From positions 1 to 55,151 of the forward strand of contig JAJDVI010000068.1 of assembly GCA_022826195.1 (NCBI GenBank): a stretch of DNA of 55,151 bases, read 5' to 3'. The first letter of the stretch is position 1, and each line of letters starts with the position of its first letter. The DNA comes from Acidobacteriota bacterium (lineage in GTDB: Bacteria; Acidobacteriota; Vicinamibacteria; Marinacidobacterales; Marinacidobacteraceae). Both the position numbers and the translations under genes were made by a program. This document shows positions 24,332 through 31,997 of the stretch, piece after piece. Below the pieces are notes generated by a model, which saw only the letters and a program-made list of their open reading frames with translations, had not been told where the DNA came from and searched no databases.

Positions 24332-25900
24332 ATGACCACTCGTGTGGCATGGCTCTCGGCTCTGATCGGGCTTGCGGTTGCGCTGCCGCTCTTTGCCCAG
24401 ACAGGGGCCGACGCCCAGCTCGAACGTGCCGCCGAACGGCGTTTCCGGAGCGCGGAGCAGTTCTACGCCGGCGGGCGCTACGGACAGGCTCTCCGCGACT
24501 TCGAAGCCATCGTGGAGACCATGCCGGAGAGCCGGCTCGCCGATGACGCGGCGCTCCGCATCGCGCGGCACCGTTTCGACGTGGAGGGGAACCCGGCCGC
24601 GGCCGAGGAGATGGTGGACCGGCTGTTCCGCGCGTATCCGGCTGGTGACTCGATTCCGGGGGCGCACCTGCTGCTCGGCGAGATCGCCATCCGCAGCCTT
24701 CCGCCGCGCCCCGAGGACGCCCTGGCGGAGTACGAGCGCGTCCTCACCGTGGGCGGCGCCGCGGGCTCTCGCTGGTCGTTCGCGGCGCTCACCGGGATCG
24801 CCGGGATCGCCTCCGACTTCATGGATGACCGGACCGTGGCGGGGGCCCTGCTCTCGGCGCTCCACGAGACGCGTTCCGCCCCGGCCTCCACCGCCGAGCG
24901 GTTCCGCGCCCGGATGCTGCTCGCGCGCACCCTGGCGCGGTTGGGGGAGTCGAACGCGGCCTTCGGCGAAGTCGCCGGACTCCGCGCCGACCTGCTGCGG
25001 GTGATCCGGGACGAGGCCGCGGACGGCGCCGAGGCGGCGGGTGGGGCCTTTTCGGCCGCGCGGCTCGCGGAAGAAGCCCGCCAGTTCGCCACCCTGGTCT
25101 CCCGCTACCAGTCGCCGGGTGGTCCCGCCTGGCGCTTCGCGGGAGCGATCCAGCCGCCGCAGCGTCTCGACCGGCCGCTCCGGGTGCGCGTCGCGGAAGG
25201 CAGCCTCCATGTGCTTGACCGGGACACCGACGAGTTGCAGACGTTCACGCCGGAGGGCGAGTTCGAAGCAGCGGTCGGCGTCGAGGACCCCCGGGATTTC
25301 GCTTACCCCGACGACGGCGCGGCGGGCGGCGGCGCGGCAGTCCCGGTGGTGGCGGCGGAGGAGGCGCTGATCGTCGGCGGAAACCTCGTGACGCTGCGCC
25401 TCGACAACGGCCCGGAACGCCTCCGCCGGATTCGCGCCCTCACCGTCACCCCCGAGGGCTACTGGGTGTGGGACGACCGGGAGAAGGGCGTGTTCCGGTT
25501 CGCGCGGTCGGGTCTCTACCTCGGGCGGGTGCCGCATCCCCGGCTGAACGAGGTGCACCGGATCGAGCGGCATCCAGCGGGACACCTGATCGTGATCGAG
25601 GATCGGCAGGGAGTCCTGGCTTTCGATGCGGAGGGCCGGCGGATCTTCCACCTGACGCGCGACTCCGGTTTCCCGGAACCCGTCGACGTCGCCTTCGATG
25701 CCCTGGGCAACTTCTTCGTGCTGGACCGCGACGGCCCCACTCTCGGCGTCTTCGACCGGGACTTCAATCCTCTTGTCAGGCTTGAGGGGGAGGCGTGGTC
25801 GGGAGGAGCCGTCCGCCGGCCGGTGTCGCTCGACGTGGGTCCCGACGGAGTGCTCTACGTGCTCGACGAGTCGACGCGCGCCGTGGCGGTGCTCCGGTAA
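24332..25900 (+). CDS. Secreted TPR and beta-propeller (NHL-like) protein
   Basis: A 522-residue exported protein. A signal peptide (SALIGLAVALPLFAQ) is followed by tetratricopeptide-like helices (about 30-250, for example RFRSAEQFYAGGRYGQALRDF). The C-terminal half (about 265-520) has repeated strands such as GSLHVLDRDTDELQTFTPEG, GYWVWDDREKGVFRF and GNFFVLDRDGPTLGVFDRD, resembling a six-bladed NHL-type beta-propeller. It may be a periplasmic scaffold. It lies 19 bases after the thiE stop and just upstream of the PEGA/PDZ and FHA genes, with which it probably forms an operon. I do not recognise a named family for the full-length protein. Confidence 0.75.
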   Translation: MTTRVAWLSALIGLAVALPLFAQTGADAQLERAAERRFRSAEQFYAGGRYGQALRDFEAIVETMPESRLADDAALRIARHRFDVEGNPAAAEEMVDRLFRAYPAGDSIPGAHLLLGEIAIRSLPPRPEDALAEYERVLTVGGAAGSRWSFAALTGIAGIASDFMDDRTVAGALLSALHETRSAPASTAERFRARMLLARTLARLGESNAAFGEVAGLRADLLRVIRDEAADGAEAAGGAFSAARLAEEARQFATLVSRYQSPGGPAWRFAGAIQPPQRLDRPLRVRVAEGSLHVLDRDTDELQTFTPEGEFEAAVGVEDPRDFAYPDDGAAGGGAAVPVVAAEEALIVGGNLVTLRLDNGPERLRRIRALTVTPEGYWVWDDREKGVFRFARSGLYLGRVPHPRLNEVHRIERHPAGHLIVIEDRQGVLAFDAEGRRIFHLTRDSGFPEPVDVAFDALGNFFVLDRDGPTLGVFDRDFNPLVRLEGEAWSGGAVRRPVSLDVGPDGVLYVLDESTRAVAVLR

Positions 25901-25906
25901 CGCGGC

Positions 25907-27958
25907 GTGAGACCTGTGCGGACCCGGGCCGTCCTCGCGGTGGTTCCCGTGCTGATGGCGCTTCTCCCCGCCGCGGCCGCGGCGCAGGAGACGGCCTCCG
26001 CGGATCCGGTCGTCATCGCCGGCGACCTGCGAACCCTCCGCCCGCAGACGGTAGACCCCGATCTGGCGGTGGAAGCGGTGCTGGCCCTCACCGCGATCCT
26101 CGACCAGCTGGATGCGGCCCGCGACCGGAGCGGCCGTCTCCCGGAGGTCGAGAACGAACTCTTCCTGCGCGCGCTCGAGTATCGCGCGCGAGCCCACGTG
26201 ACCCGCGAGTCTCCCGAACAGGCTTCCGACGACCTGCGCCTGCTGATCCTGGCGGATCCGACGTGGCGCCTCGACGTAGCGGGTCTCTCTCCCGCGGTGC
26301 TGGACCTTTTCGAGGAGCAGCGGAGCGAGTTGCTCGCCTACCTCACCGTCCACACCGAGCCGGCCGGAGTCACCGTGTTCGTCGAGGACGAGCCGGTCGG
26401 CGCCACGCCGCTCACCGGACGGCCGGTGTTCGCCGGGCTCGTGACGATCCGGCTGGAGCGCCCGGGGTTCTCGGTCTACACGGAACCGCGCCGCGAAGTG
26501 CTGGCGGGCGAGATGATCTCCATCGAGCACGAGATGGTGCGCAGCCGACCGGTCCTTTCCGTGATCACGTCTCCCGCCGGGGTCACGGTGCGGGTCGGAG
26601 GCCGCGTCGCGGGCGTCACCGGCGGCAGTCTTCCGGAAGATCTCCGTCCGCTGGTTCCGCCGCGCTTCGCCCGTGATGAGTTCTCGGCGCCCCTGCAGCT
26701 CGGCAATCTGGAGACCGGGGCGAACGAGATCACGCTCGAGGCGCCCTGCCGGACCCCCTCCCGGTTCACGTTCCACGCCGACGAGGCGCGCGACTACCTG
26801 CCGCGGTTCGTGCGGCTCCGGCCTTCCACCGGAGGACTGCGGATCGAGAGCGAGCCGAGCGGCGCCACGGTGGTGCTCGACGGCGAGGAGCGCGGGGTGA
26901 CGCCGCTCTCGTTCTCGGCGATGTGTTCGGGCGATCACGAGGTCGAGATCCGGCACGCCGCCGGCCGCTGCGCCCGTTCCGTCACGGTCTCGCGAGGCTC
27001 GCGAACCGCCGTTTCGTGCGAGGTCCTGCCGGTGCTCGCCATGGCTCCGAGCGACCCGGAGGGAATGTCCGACGCGGACCGCGCGGTCCGCCGGGTGCTG
27101 GAGGCGCGGGACGACTACTTCGTGGTGGACGGCGGGGACGAACCCGACGTCCAGGCGCGGGTGCGGGTGCGGTTGCCGGAAGCGGGCGCGGGGCCGGCGC
27201 AGGTCGAGTTCCTGGCCGCGGGTTCCCGGACGCCGGATGTCGCCCCCTTCGACCGCTTCGCTCCGGCCAGTGCGGGCGCCGCGGCCGAGCGGCTCCTCAC
27301 GCCACCGGCGCGGCGCCGTTCGTGGACGGGCATGACGGCGGTGGCGCTCACGAATTCGGGCGCGGAGAACGGGTCTGCGGGTCTCCGGGTCACCAGCGTC
27401 CACCCGGCGGGTCCGGCGGTGCTGGCCGGGGTGGAACCGGGAGACGAGCTCCGCGAGGTCGAGGGCCGCCGCCTGTCCGACGAACTCGGGCTCGCCGAGC
27501 TGGTCGCCGGCGAATCGCCGGACACGACGATCGATCTCGTCGTACGGCGCGAGGGCAACGAGCGGCAACTGCGCCTCGTGCTCTCCGAGACTCCGGTGCT
27601 TCCTTCCCTGTCGGCCGAAAAATGCAACCGCCGGCTGGTCGAGCTGGAGGCGGACTTCGCGAGAGGGCGGAGTGACGCCACCCGGCAGCTCGAGGCGGGG
27701 ATCTGCTGGATCCTCCTGGGAGATCCGGAGCGCGCCCTGGTGCGGTATCTGGCCGAGGTGAGCGCCGGAGCGGGCGCCGGCGTCGGTGAGGGAACCGTCC
27801 TCTACTACCGGGCGCTCGCCCTGGACGCGCTCGGAGAGCGGGCGCGCGCCGCGCAGGCGTTCGAGGCCGCGGCGGCCGTGCCCGGCGCCACCCTGGTAAC
27901 CCACGACGGGCCGCTGCTCGTCCCCCTCGCCTCCCGGCGGCTCGGAACCGCACGGTGA
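25907..27958 (+). CDS. Secreted PEGA-repeat and PDZ-domain protein
   Basis: A 683-residue exported protein with a signal peptide (AVVPVLMALLPAAAAAQ). There are at least three PEGA-like repeats (VHTEPAGVTVFVEDEPVGAT; VITSPAGVTVRVGGR; IESEPSGATVVLDGEERGVT), then a region of unknown fold, a PDZ-like segment (VTSVHPAGPAVLAGVEPGDEL, about 487-507) and a C-terminal helical repeat region. PEGA domains occur in surface and cell-envelope proteins. Three cysteines in the middle of the protein and one near 570 could form disulphides. GTG start six bases after the previous stop; the final TGA overlaps the FHA gene start (GTGA). Function unknown. Confidence 0.75.
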   Translation: MRPVRTRAVLAVVPVLMALLPAAAAAQETASADPVVIAGDLRTLRPQTVDPDLAVEAVLALTAILDQLDAARDRSGRLPEVENELFLRALEYRARAHVTRESPEQASDDLRLLILADPTWRLDVAGLSPAVLDLFEEQRSELLAYLTVHTEPAGVTVFVEDEPVGATPLTGRPVFAGLVTIRLERPGFSVYTEPRREVLAGEMISIEHEMVRSRPVLSVITSPAGVTVRVGGRVAGVTGGSLPEDLRPLVPPRFARDEFSAPLQLGNLETGANEITLEAPCRTPSRFTFHADEARDYLPRFVRLRPSTGGLRIESEPSGATVVLDGEERGVTPLSFSAMCSGDHEVEIRHAAGRCARSVTVSRGSRTAVSCEVLPVLAMAPSDPEGMSDADRAVRRVLEARDDYFVVDGGDEPDVQARVRVRLPEAGAGPAQVEFLAAGSRTPDVAPFDRFAPASAGAAAERLLTPPARRRSWTGMTAVALTNSGAENGSAGLRVTSVHPAGPAVLAGVEPGDELREVEGRRLSDELGLAELVAGESPDTTIDLVVRREGNERQLRLVLSETPVLPSLSAEKCNRRLVELEADFARGRSDATRQLEAGICWILLGDPERALVRYLAEVSAGAGAGVGEGTVLYYRALALDALGERARAAQAFEAAAAVPGATLVTHDGPLLVPLASRRLGTAR

Positions 27959-28569
27959 CGGAGCGGGCCGGCCCGACACCCGGGCTCTACGCGCTCGTCG
28001 TGGAGAACGTCCGTTCGGGCACGACTCCCGGAGAGCGTCTCGAGCCCCCGGTGCGCTACGAGATCCGGAACCGCGAAACGAGCGTCGGCCGCTCTCCCGA
28101 GTGCGCCATCCGTCTCGATGACATCTTCGTGAGCCGCAAGCACGCGCGGCTGGTGCTCCGGGACTTCGAACTGCACCTGGAGGATCTGCAGAGCACCAAC
28201 CAGAGCCGGGTCAACGGAGCGCCGGTACCGACCCGGGTGCGGATCCATCCGGGAGACGTACTGCTCTTCGGCGGGGCCCGCTGCCGCATCGAATCCACCG
28301 CCGGGGTGGACCCGACGACCGCTGAGACCCGGGAGGCCGCGGGATCCGAAGAGCCGGCCGGCGCCGGCGGGGACAGGGAGATGCCGGCCGACGCCGCCGG
28401 GACGGGCGAGCCGGCCGGCGAGGAATCGATGCCGTGGCCTCCGGCCGAACCGCCGCGGCTCCACGTCGCCGGACCGCTCCCGGGGGAACCCGGGCGAACG
28501 CGGCTGCGGTTCCTGGCCGTGGTGGTGGTCGCACTGGCCATCGCGGCGGCCGTCCTGTACCTCCTTTGA
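27955..28569 (+). CDS. Tail-anchored FHA-domain protein
   Basis: A 204-residue protein with an N-terminal FHA domain (about 35-115). The phosphothreonine-binding residues are in place: GRSPECAIRL, SRKHARL and LQSTNQSRVNG. A low-complexity alanine/glutamate linker (about 120-175) leads to a single C-terminal transmembrane helix (FLAVVVVALAIAAAVLYLL). The FHA domain would be cytoplasmic if the protein is tail-anchored. This points to Ser/Thr-kinase signalling at the inner membrane, though no kinase is encoded here. It overlaps the PEGA/PDZ gene by four bases, which ties it to those secreted proteins. The next gene starts three bases after its stop. Confidence 0.85.
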   Translation: MTERAGPTPGLYALVVENVRSGTTPGERLEPPVRYEIRNRETSVGRSPECAIRLDDIFVSRKHARLVLRDFELHLEDLQSTNQSRVNGAPVPTRVRIHPGDVLLFGGARCRIESTAGVDPTTAETREAAGSEEPAGAGGDREMPADAAGTGEPAGEESMPWPPAEPPRLHVAGPLPGEPGRTRLRFLAVVVVALAIAAAVLYLL

Positions 28570-28572
28570 TGC

Positions 28573-29490
28573 ATGGCCGTTAAACCCCGGGCGGTCCTTC
28601 CCGGCGCCACGGTGGGGATCCTGGCGCCGGCAAGCCCGGTGCAGCTCCCCTGGCTCGGAGCCGGCGAAGCGGAGCTCCGCCGCGTTGGGCTCGTGCCGCG
28701 CCGGTCCCGGAATCTGCTGCGGCGGAGCGAGTACACCGCGGGGTCGGCCGCGGAGCGGACGGAGGACTTTCTCGAGCTGCTCGAGGACGAGGAGGTGAGC
28801 GCGCTCTTCGGCGCCCGCGGCGGTTACGGCTGCCTGGACCTCCTGCCCCGCATCCCGGCGGATCGGCTCCGCCAGAGCCCCAAGGCGATCCTCGGAGGCA
28901 GTGATCTGACCGCGCTGCTGTCGCTCCTGTCGCGGGCGGGGGTCGTTTCCTTCCACGGCCCGATGGTCGCGCAGCAGATCGCCCGCGGCCCGTCGCGCTG
29001 GGATGCGGAGGAGACGCTCGGGGTGCTGCGAGCCCGCGAGCCCGGCTTCCGGCTGCCCTGGCGGAACGCGGAGAGCCTCCATCCGGGGCGCGCCGAGGGG
29101 GTGCTGCGGGGCGGCTGCCTCTCGATTCTGGCCGCGCTCGCCGGGACGCCGTTCGCGACCTCGTTCCGGGGCGCGATCGCCGTCCTCGAGGACATCTCCG
29201 TCAAGCCGTACCAGATCGAGCGGATGCTCACCCAACTCGCGCTCGCCGGACTGCTGGACGGCGTCCAGGGCATCGTCTTCGGCCGGATGCCCGGGTGCAC
29301 CCAGCATCCGGACCAGGGATACACGACGGCGGAACTCCTCGCCCGGCTCAGCGAGCGGTTCGAGGTCCCCGTCGCCTTCGGATTCGCGACCGGCCACACC
29401 GACGAGGAGCCCTGCCGCACGGTCCCGTTCGAAGTGAGGGCCCGGATGGACGAGGACGGACTGACGCTGCTCGAAGGCGCCGTGGAGTGA
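28573..29490 (+). CDS. Murein LD-carboxypeptidase (S66 family)
   Basis: A 305-residue cytoplasmic serine peptidase of family S66 (LdcA type). The Ser-Glu-His triad is visible at S110 (LGGSDLTALL), E206 (AVLEDISVKPYQIERML) and H275 (ATGHTDEEP), close to the positions known for the Pseudomonas enzyme. It removes the terminal D-Ala from murein tetrapeptides so the tripeptide can be reused. The next gene, mpl, encodes the ligase that reuses this tripeptide, and its GTG overlaps this stop codon (GTGA). That coupling is strong functional support. ATG start three bases after the FHA gene. Confidence 0.92.
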   Translation: MAVKPRAVLPGATVGILAPASPVQLPWLGAGEAELRRVGLVPRRSRNLLRRSEYTAGSAAERTEDFLELLEDEEVSALFGARGGYGCLDLLPRIPADRLRQSPKAILGGSDLTALLSLLSRAGVVSFHGPMVAQQIARGPSRWDAEETLGVLRAREPGFRLPWRNAESLHPGRAEGVLRGGCLSILAALAGTPFATSFRGAIAVLEDISVKPYQIERMLTQLALAGLLDGVQGIVFGRMPGCTQHPDQGYTTAELLARLSERFEVPVAFGFATGHTDEEPCRTVPFEVRARMDEDGLTLLEGAVE

Positions 29491-30938
29491 TCCACGGGTT
29501 CCGGGCGGGCGACCGCCTGCACGTGCTGGGGGTCGCGGGAACGGCCATGGCTTCGCTCGCCGGGCTCCTGACCCGGCTCGGCTACCGGGTGAGCGGGTCC
29601 GACCAGGGGGCGTATCCCCCAATGTCCACGCTCCTGGAACGCGAGGGGATCGAGGTCCGGACCCCGTTCGGGCCGGGGAATCTCCCGGACGACTGCGCGG
29701 CGGTGGTCGTCGGCAACGCGATCTCCCGCGGGAACCCGGAACTCGAAGCGGCGCTCGACCGGCGCCTCCCGCTCGTTTCCTTCCCGGAGACGCTCCGGGA
29801 GCTGGTCCTCCGGCGCCGGGCGCCGGTGGTGGTTGCGGGCACCCACGGAAAGACGACCACGACCTCGCTGCTCGCCTGGATCCTGCGGTCCTCGGGACTC
29901 GATGCCGGTTTCCTGGTGGGAGGGGTGGCGAGCGATCTCGGAGGGAGCTTCGCCCTGGGCGCTGTCGGGGAGCCCTTCGTCGTCGAGGGGGACGAGTACG
30001 ACAGCGCCTACTGGGACAAGGGCCCCAAGTTCCTCCACTACCTCCCGGAGGTGGCGGTCATCGGGAACGTCGAGTTCGACCACGCGGACATCTACTCCGA
30101 CTTCGCGGCCGTCCGCCGGCAGTTCTCCTTCCTCGCCCGGCTGCCTCCGCGCCGCGGACTGCTGCTCCTCGGCGCCGACTCGCCGGCGGCCGCCGAGCTA
30201 GCGGAGGCTGCCCACACGAACGTGCGGACGTTCTCGGTCGGGGGCGGGGAGGGTGCCGCGGCCGACTGGGTCGCCGCAATCGAGCCGAGCGGCCCGTCGG
30301 GAAGCCGCCTCCGGGCCACGTTTCGCGGCGAGGCGCGGCCGGACCTCCAGGGCCGGTTCTGGGGCCGGGCCGCGGCGCGGAACGTCCTGGCGGCCGCGGC
30401 CGCCGCCGAGTGGCTGGGGGTCGAATGGGAGGCGGTCCGCGAGGCGGTCCGCGACTTCTCCGGGGTGGAGCGCCGGCTGCAAGCGCTCGCCGCGAGTCCC
30501 GGCGGAAGGATGCTGGTGGTCCGGGATTTCGCCCACCACCCCACCGCCGTCGAGGCTGTCCTCGAGGCGGGGTCGCAGCGCTGGCCCGGCGCGCGCCTGG
30601 TGGCGGTTTTCGAACCGCGTTCCTTCACCGCCCGCAGCGCCGTCTTCCAGGACCGCTTCGCCGGGGCGTTCCGGCAGGCGAACCGCGTTCTCCTGGCGTC
30701 CCCCGCCGGTGAAACCCGCGGCCGCCGGCTCCCGGGAACCGCATCGCTGGACCTCGGCCGGCTGGCCTCCGACCTCGCTTCAGCGGGAATCCCGGCGGAC
30801 GTCCTGCACGATCACTCCGCGCTTCTGGAGTTGGTGAGCGAGCTCGCCAGCGGAGACGAACCGACCGTCTTCCTTTTCCTCTCGAACGGCCACTTCGGCG
30901 GCCTCCCGGAGCGGGCTGCCACCCTCATTCAGGAATAG
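29487..30938 (+). CDS. mpl: UDP-N-acetylmuramate:L-Ala-gamma-D-Glu-meso-DAP ligase
   Basis: A 483-residue Mur-ligase. It shows the N-terminal HVLGVAGTAMASLAGLL, the ATP loop VVAGTHGKTTTTSLL, GGVASDLGGSF, and the Mpl-specific run EGDEYDSAYWDKGPKFLHY with FDHADIYSDF. The C-terminal domain has VRDFAHHPTAVEAVL and FEPRSFTARSAVFQDRF. Those Mpl-specific segments separate it from MurC. It attaches recycled murein tripeptide to UDP-MurNAc. GTG start overlapping the carboxypeptidase stop. Downstream lies a repeat cluster. Confidence 0.95.
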   Translation: MIHGFRAGDRLHVLGVAGTAMASLAGLLTRLGYRVSGSDQGAYPPMSTLLEREGIEVRTPFGPGNLPDDCAAVVVGNAISRGNPELEAALDRRLPLVSFPETLRELVLRRRAPVVVAGTHGKTTTTSLLAWILRSSGLDAGFLVGGVASDLGGSFALGAVGEPFVVEGDEYDSAYWDKGPKFLHYLPEVAVIGNVEFDHADIYSDFAAVRRQFSFLARLPPRRGLLLLGADSPAAAELAEAAHTNVRTFSVGGGEGAAADWVAAIEPSGPSGSRLRATFRGEARPDLQGRFWGRAAARNVLAAAAAAEWLGVEWEAVREAVRDFSGVERRLQALAASPGGRMLVVRDFAHHPTAVEAVLEAGSQRWPGARLVAVFEPRSFTARSAVFQDRFAGAFRQANRVLLASPAGETRGRRLPGTASLDLGRLASDLASAGIPADVLHDHSALLELVSELASGDEPTVFLFLSNGHFGGLPERAATLIQE

Positions 30939-30953
30939 CCGAACCCACCGGCC

Positions 30954-31098
30954 TGGAACGCCGGCTTCAGCCGGCACAGCCCGCCGGAGGCGGGCGGAGC
31001 GCGTACCACACCTCGCGCAGATCGCACCCCCGGCTTGGAACGCCGGCTTCAGCCGGCACAGCCCGCCGGAGGCGGGCGGAGCGCGTACCACACCTCGC
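30954..31098 (-). repeat. Direct duplication of the dispersed two-hairpin repeat
   Basis: A 63-base unit occurs twice, at 30954-31016 and 31036-31098 (period 82), apparently identical. Read on the minus strand, each contains CCCGCC-GGA-GGCGGG and then GCCGGCT-GA-AGCCGGC followed by GTTCCAAGCC (GTTCCAGGCC in one). This is the same architecture as the other copies, in inverse orientation. The cluster fills the gap between mpl and the convergent vapC. Confidence 0.85.
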
Positions 31099-31197
31099 CC
31101 CGACACCCCGCCGGCCTGCATTCAGACCACCTGCCAGCCCGAGCCGGTGTGATCCGACCCACCGGCCAGGAAAGACGAACTCTTGCGCAATGTCGTC

Positions 31198-31617
31198 TCA
31201 CGTTCCCGACATGCGCACCCAGTCTTCGAGCCGCAGGCCGGGAATCCGTTCGAAGTGTCGGGTGTTGCCGGTCACCAGGACGCCGTCGAGCGCCAGCGCG
31301 TGCGCGGCGATGGCGGTGTCGAAGTCCTCCAGGAGGACGCCCCGCCGCGCCAGTTCCGCCTTGATCTGCCCGAAGATGCCGCTTACGTCGTCGGTCCAGT
31401 CCGCGCGCGGCTGCGAGTCGGCGAAGACGCGGAAGCGATGGGTCAGGCGGGTGCGCCGGGCGGACTCGGGCAGCCGGGCCAGTCCATAAGCGATTTCGGC
31501 GAGAACGGGTTGCGGAATCAGGACATCGCCCGCGGACCTCGCGGTGAGCTGCTCCCATATGTGCGGATCGTTGTACATCGCGGCCGAAACGGCATTCGTG
31601 TCGAGGATGTACTTCAC
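31198..31617 (-). CDS. vapC: PIN-domain toxin ribonuclease VapC
   Basis: A 139-residue PIN domain. Acidic metal ligands are visible in YILDTNAVSA (D7), the PVLAEIAYGL glutamate (about E41), and LLEDFDTAIAAHALALDGVLVTGNTRHFERI (aspartates near 98-100 and the TxNxxxF ending). It should cleave RNA when released from its antitoxin. Its start overlaps the antitoxin stop by four bases (ATGA), the usual vapBC coupling. Confidence 0.92.
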   Translation of the reverse strand: MKYILDTNAVSAAMYNDPHIWEQLTARSAGDVLIPQPVLAEIAYGLARLPESARRTRLTHRFRVFADSQPRADWTDDVSGIFGQIKAELARRGVLLEDFDTAIAAHALALDGVLVTGNTRHFERIPGLRLEDWVRMSGT

Positions 31618-31868
31618 AGGTCCACGGGCCCTTTCCTGGTCCGGCCAGCGGCGATGATCCCGAGCATCTCCTGGACGGCCTCCCGGTCTTCGTCGTCGGT
31701 CGGCGCCGGCTGGAAGGCGCGCAGCACCTCGGGTCGCCAGCTGCGCTCGGCGTCAAGAGTCTTCTGTACAGCCCGAGCGATGTAGCGACTGCGGCTCATG
31801 CCCTGAGCGCGAGCCCTCTCGTCAACCGCCGCGAGCACGGGATCAGGCAGGTGGATGGTGGTTGGCAT
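31614..31868 (-). CDS. vapB: Ribbon-helix-helix antitoxin VapB
   Basis: An 84-residue protein. The N-terminal ribbon-helix-helix motif (TTIHLPDPVLAAVDERARAQ then GMSRSRYIARAVQKTL) binds DNA as a dimer, and the acidic/hydrophobic C-terminal half should wrap the VapC toxin. It is expected to repress its own promoter; an AT-rich stretch with an inverted repeat lies directly upstream. It overlaps vapC by four bases. Confidence 0.88.
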   Translation of the reverse strand: MPTTIHLPDPVLAAVDERARAQGMSRSRYIARAVQKTLDAERSWRPEVLRAFQPAPTDDEDREAVQEMLGIIAAGRTRKGPVDL

Positions 31869-31874
31869 GGTCGT

Positions 31875-31890
31875 AGAATATAACCTATTC
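31875..31890 (-). promoter_or_regulatory. Candidate promoter/operator of the first vapBC pair
   Basis: An AT-rich island in GC-rich surroundings. GAATA-TAACC-TATTC (31876-31890) is a perfect inverted repeat. On the minus strand TATTCT or TATATT lies six or eight bases before the ATG, which fits a leaderless transcript. Auto-repression by the RHH antitoxin is an inference. Confidence 0.4.
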
Positions 31891-31955
31891 GTTCGGAGCG
31901 GTTCGCGTCCGGTTGGCCGCGGGAGCGTTGCGCGTTTCGCCTCGCTGAACTCGGC

Positions 31956-31985
31956 GATGTCGGCCGGAGGCCGACGTTCCGAACG
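31956..31985 (+). repeat. Dispersed hairpin repeat, copy with altered arms
   Basis: GATGTCGGCC-GGA-GGCCGACGTTCCGAACG. Compared with other copies one G:C pair is changed to T:A on both arms (TCGGCC / GGCCGA), so pairing is kept. It lies between vapB and the end of the secretin gene. Confidence 0.65.
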
Positions 31986-31997
31986 GCTCGGCGGTTC

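Noticed and set aside
23591..27979. Very long open frame on the minus strand (about 1460 codons) opposite thiE and the propeller and PEGA genes
   Set aside because: It is antisense to genes with clear domains and signal peptides. Its composition (arginine, histidine, proline rich, no domains) is that of a GC-rich shadow frame.
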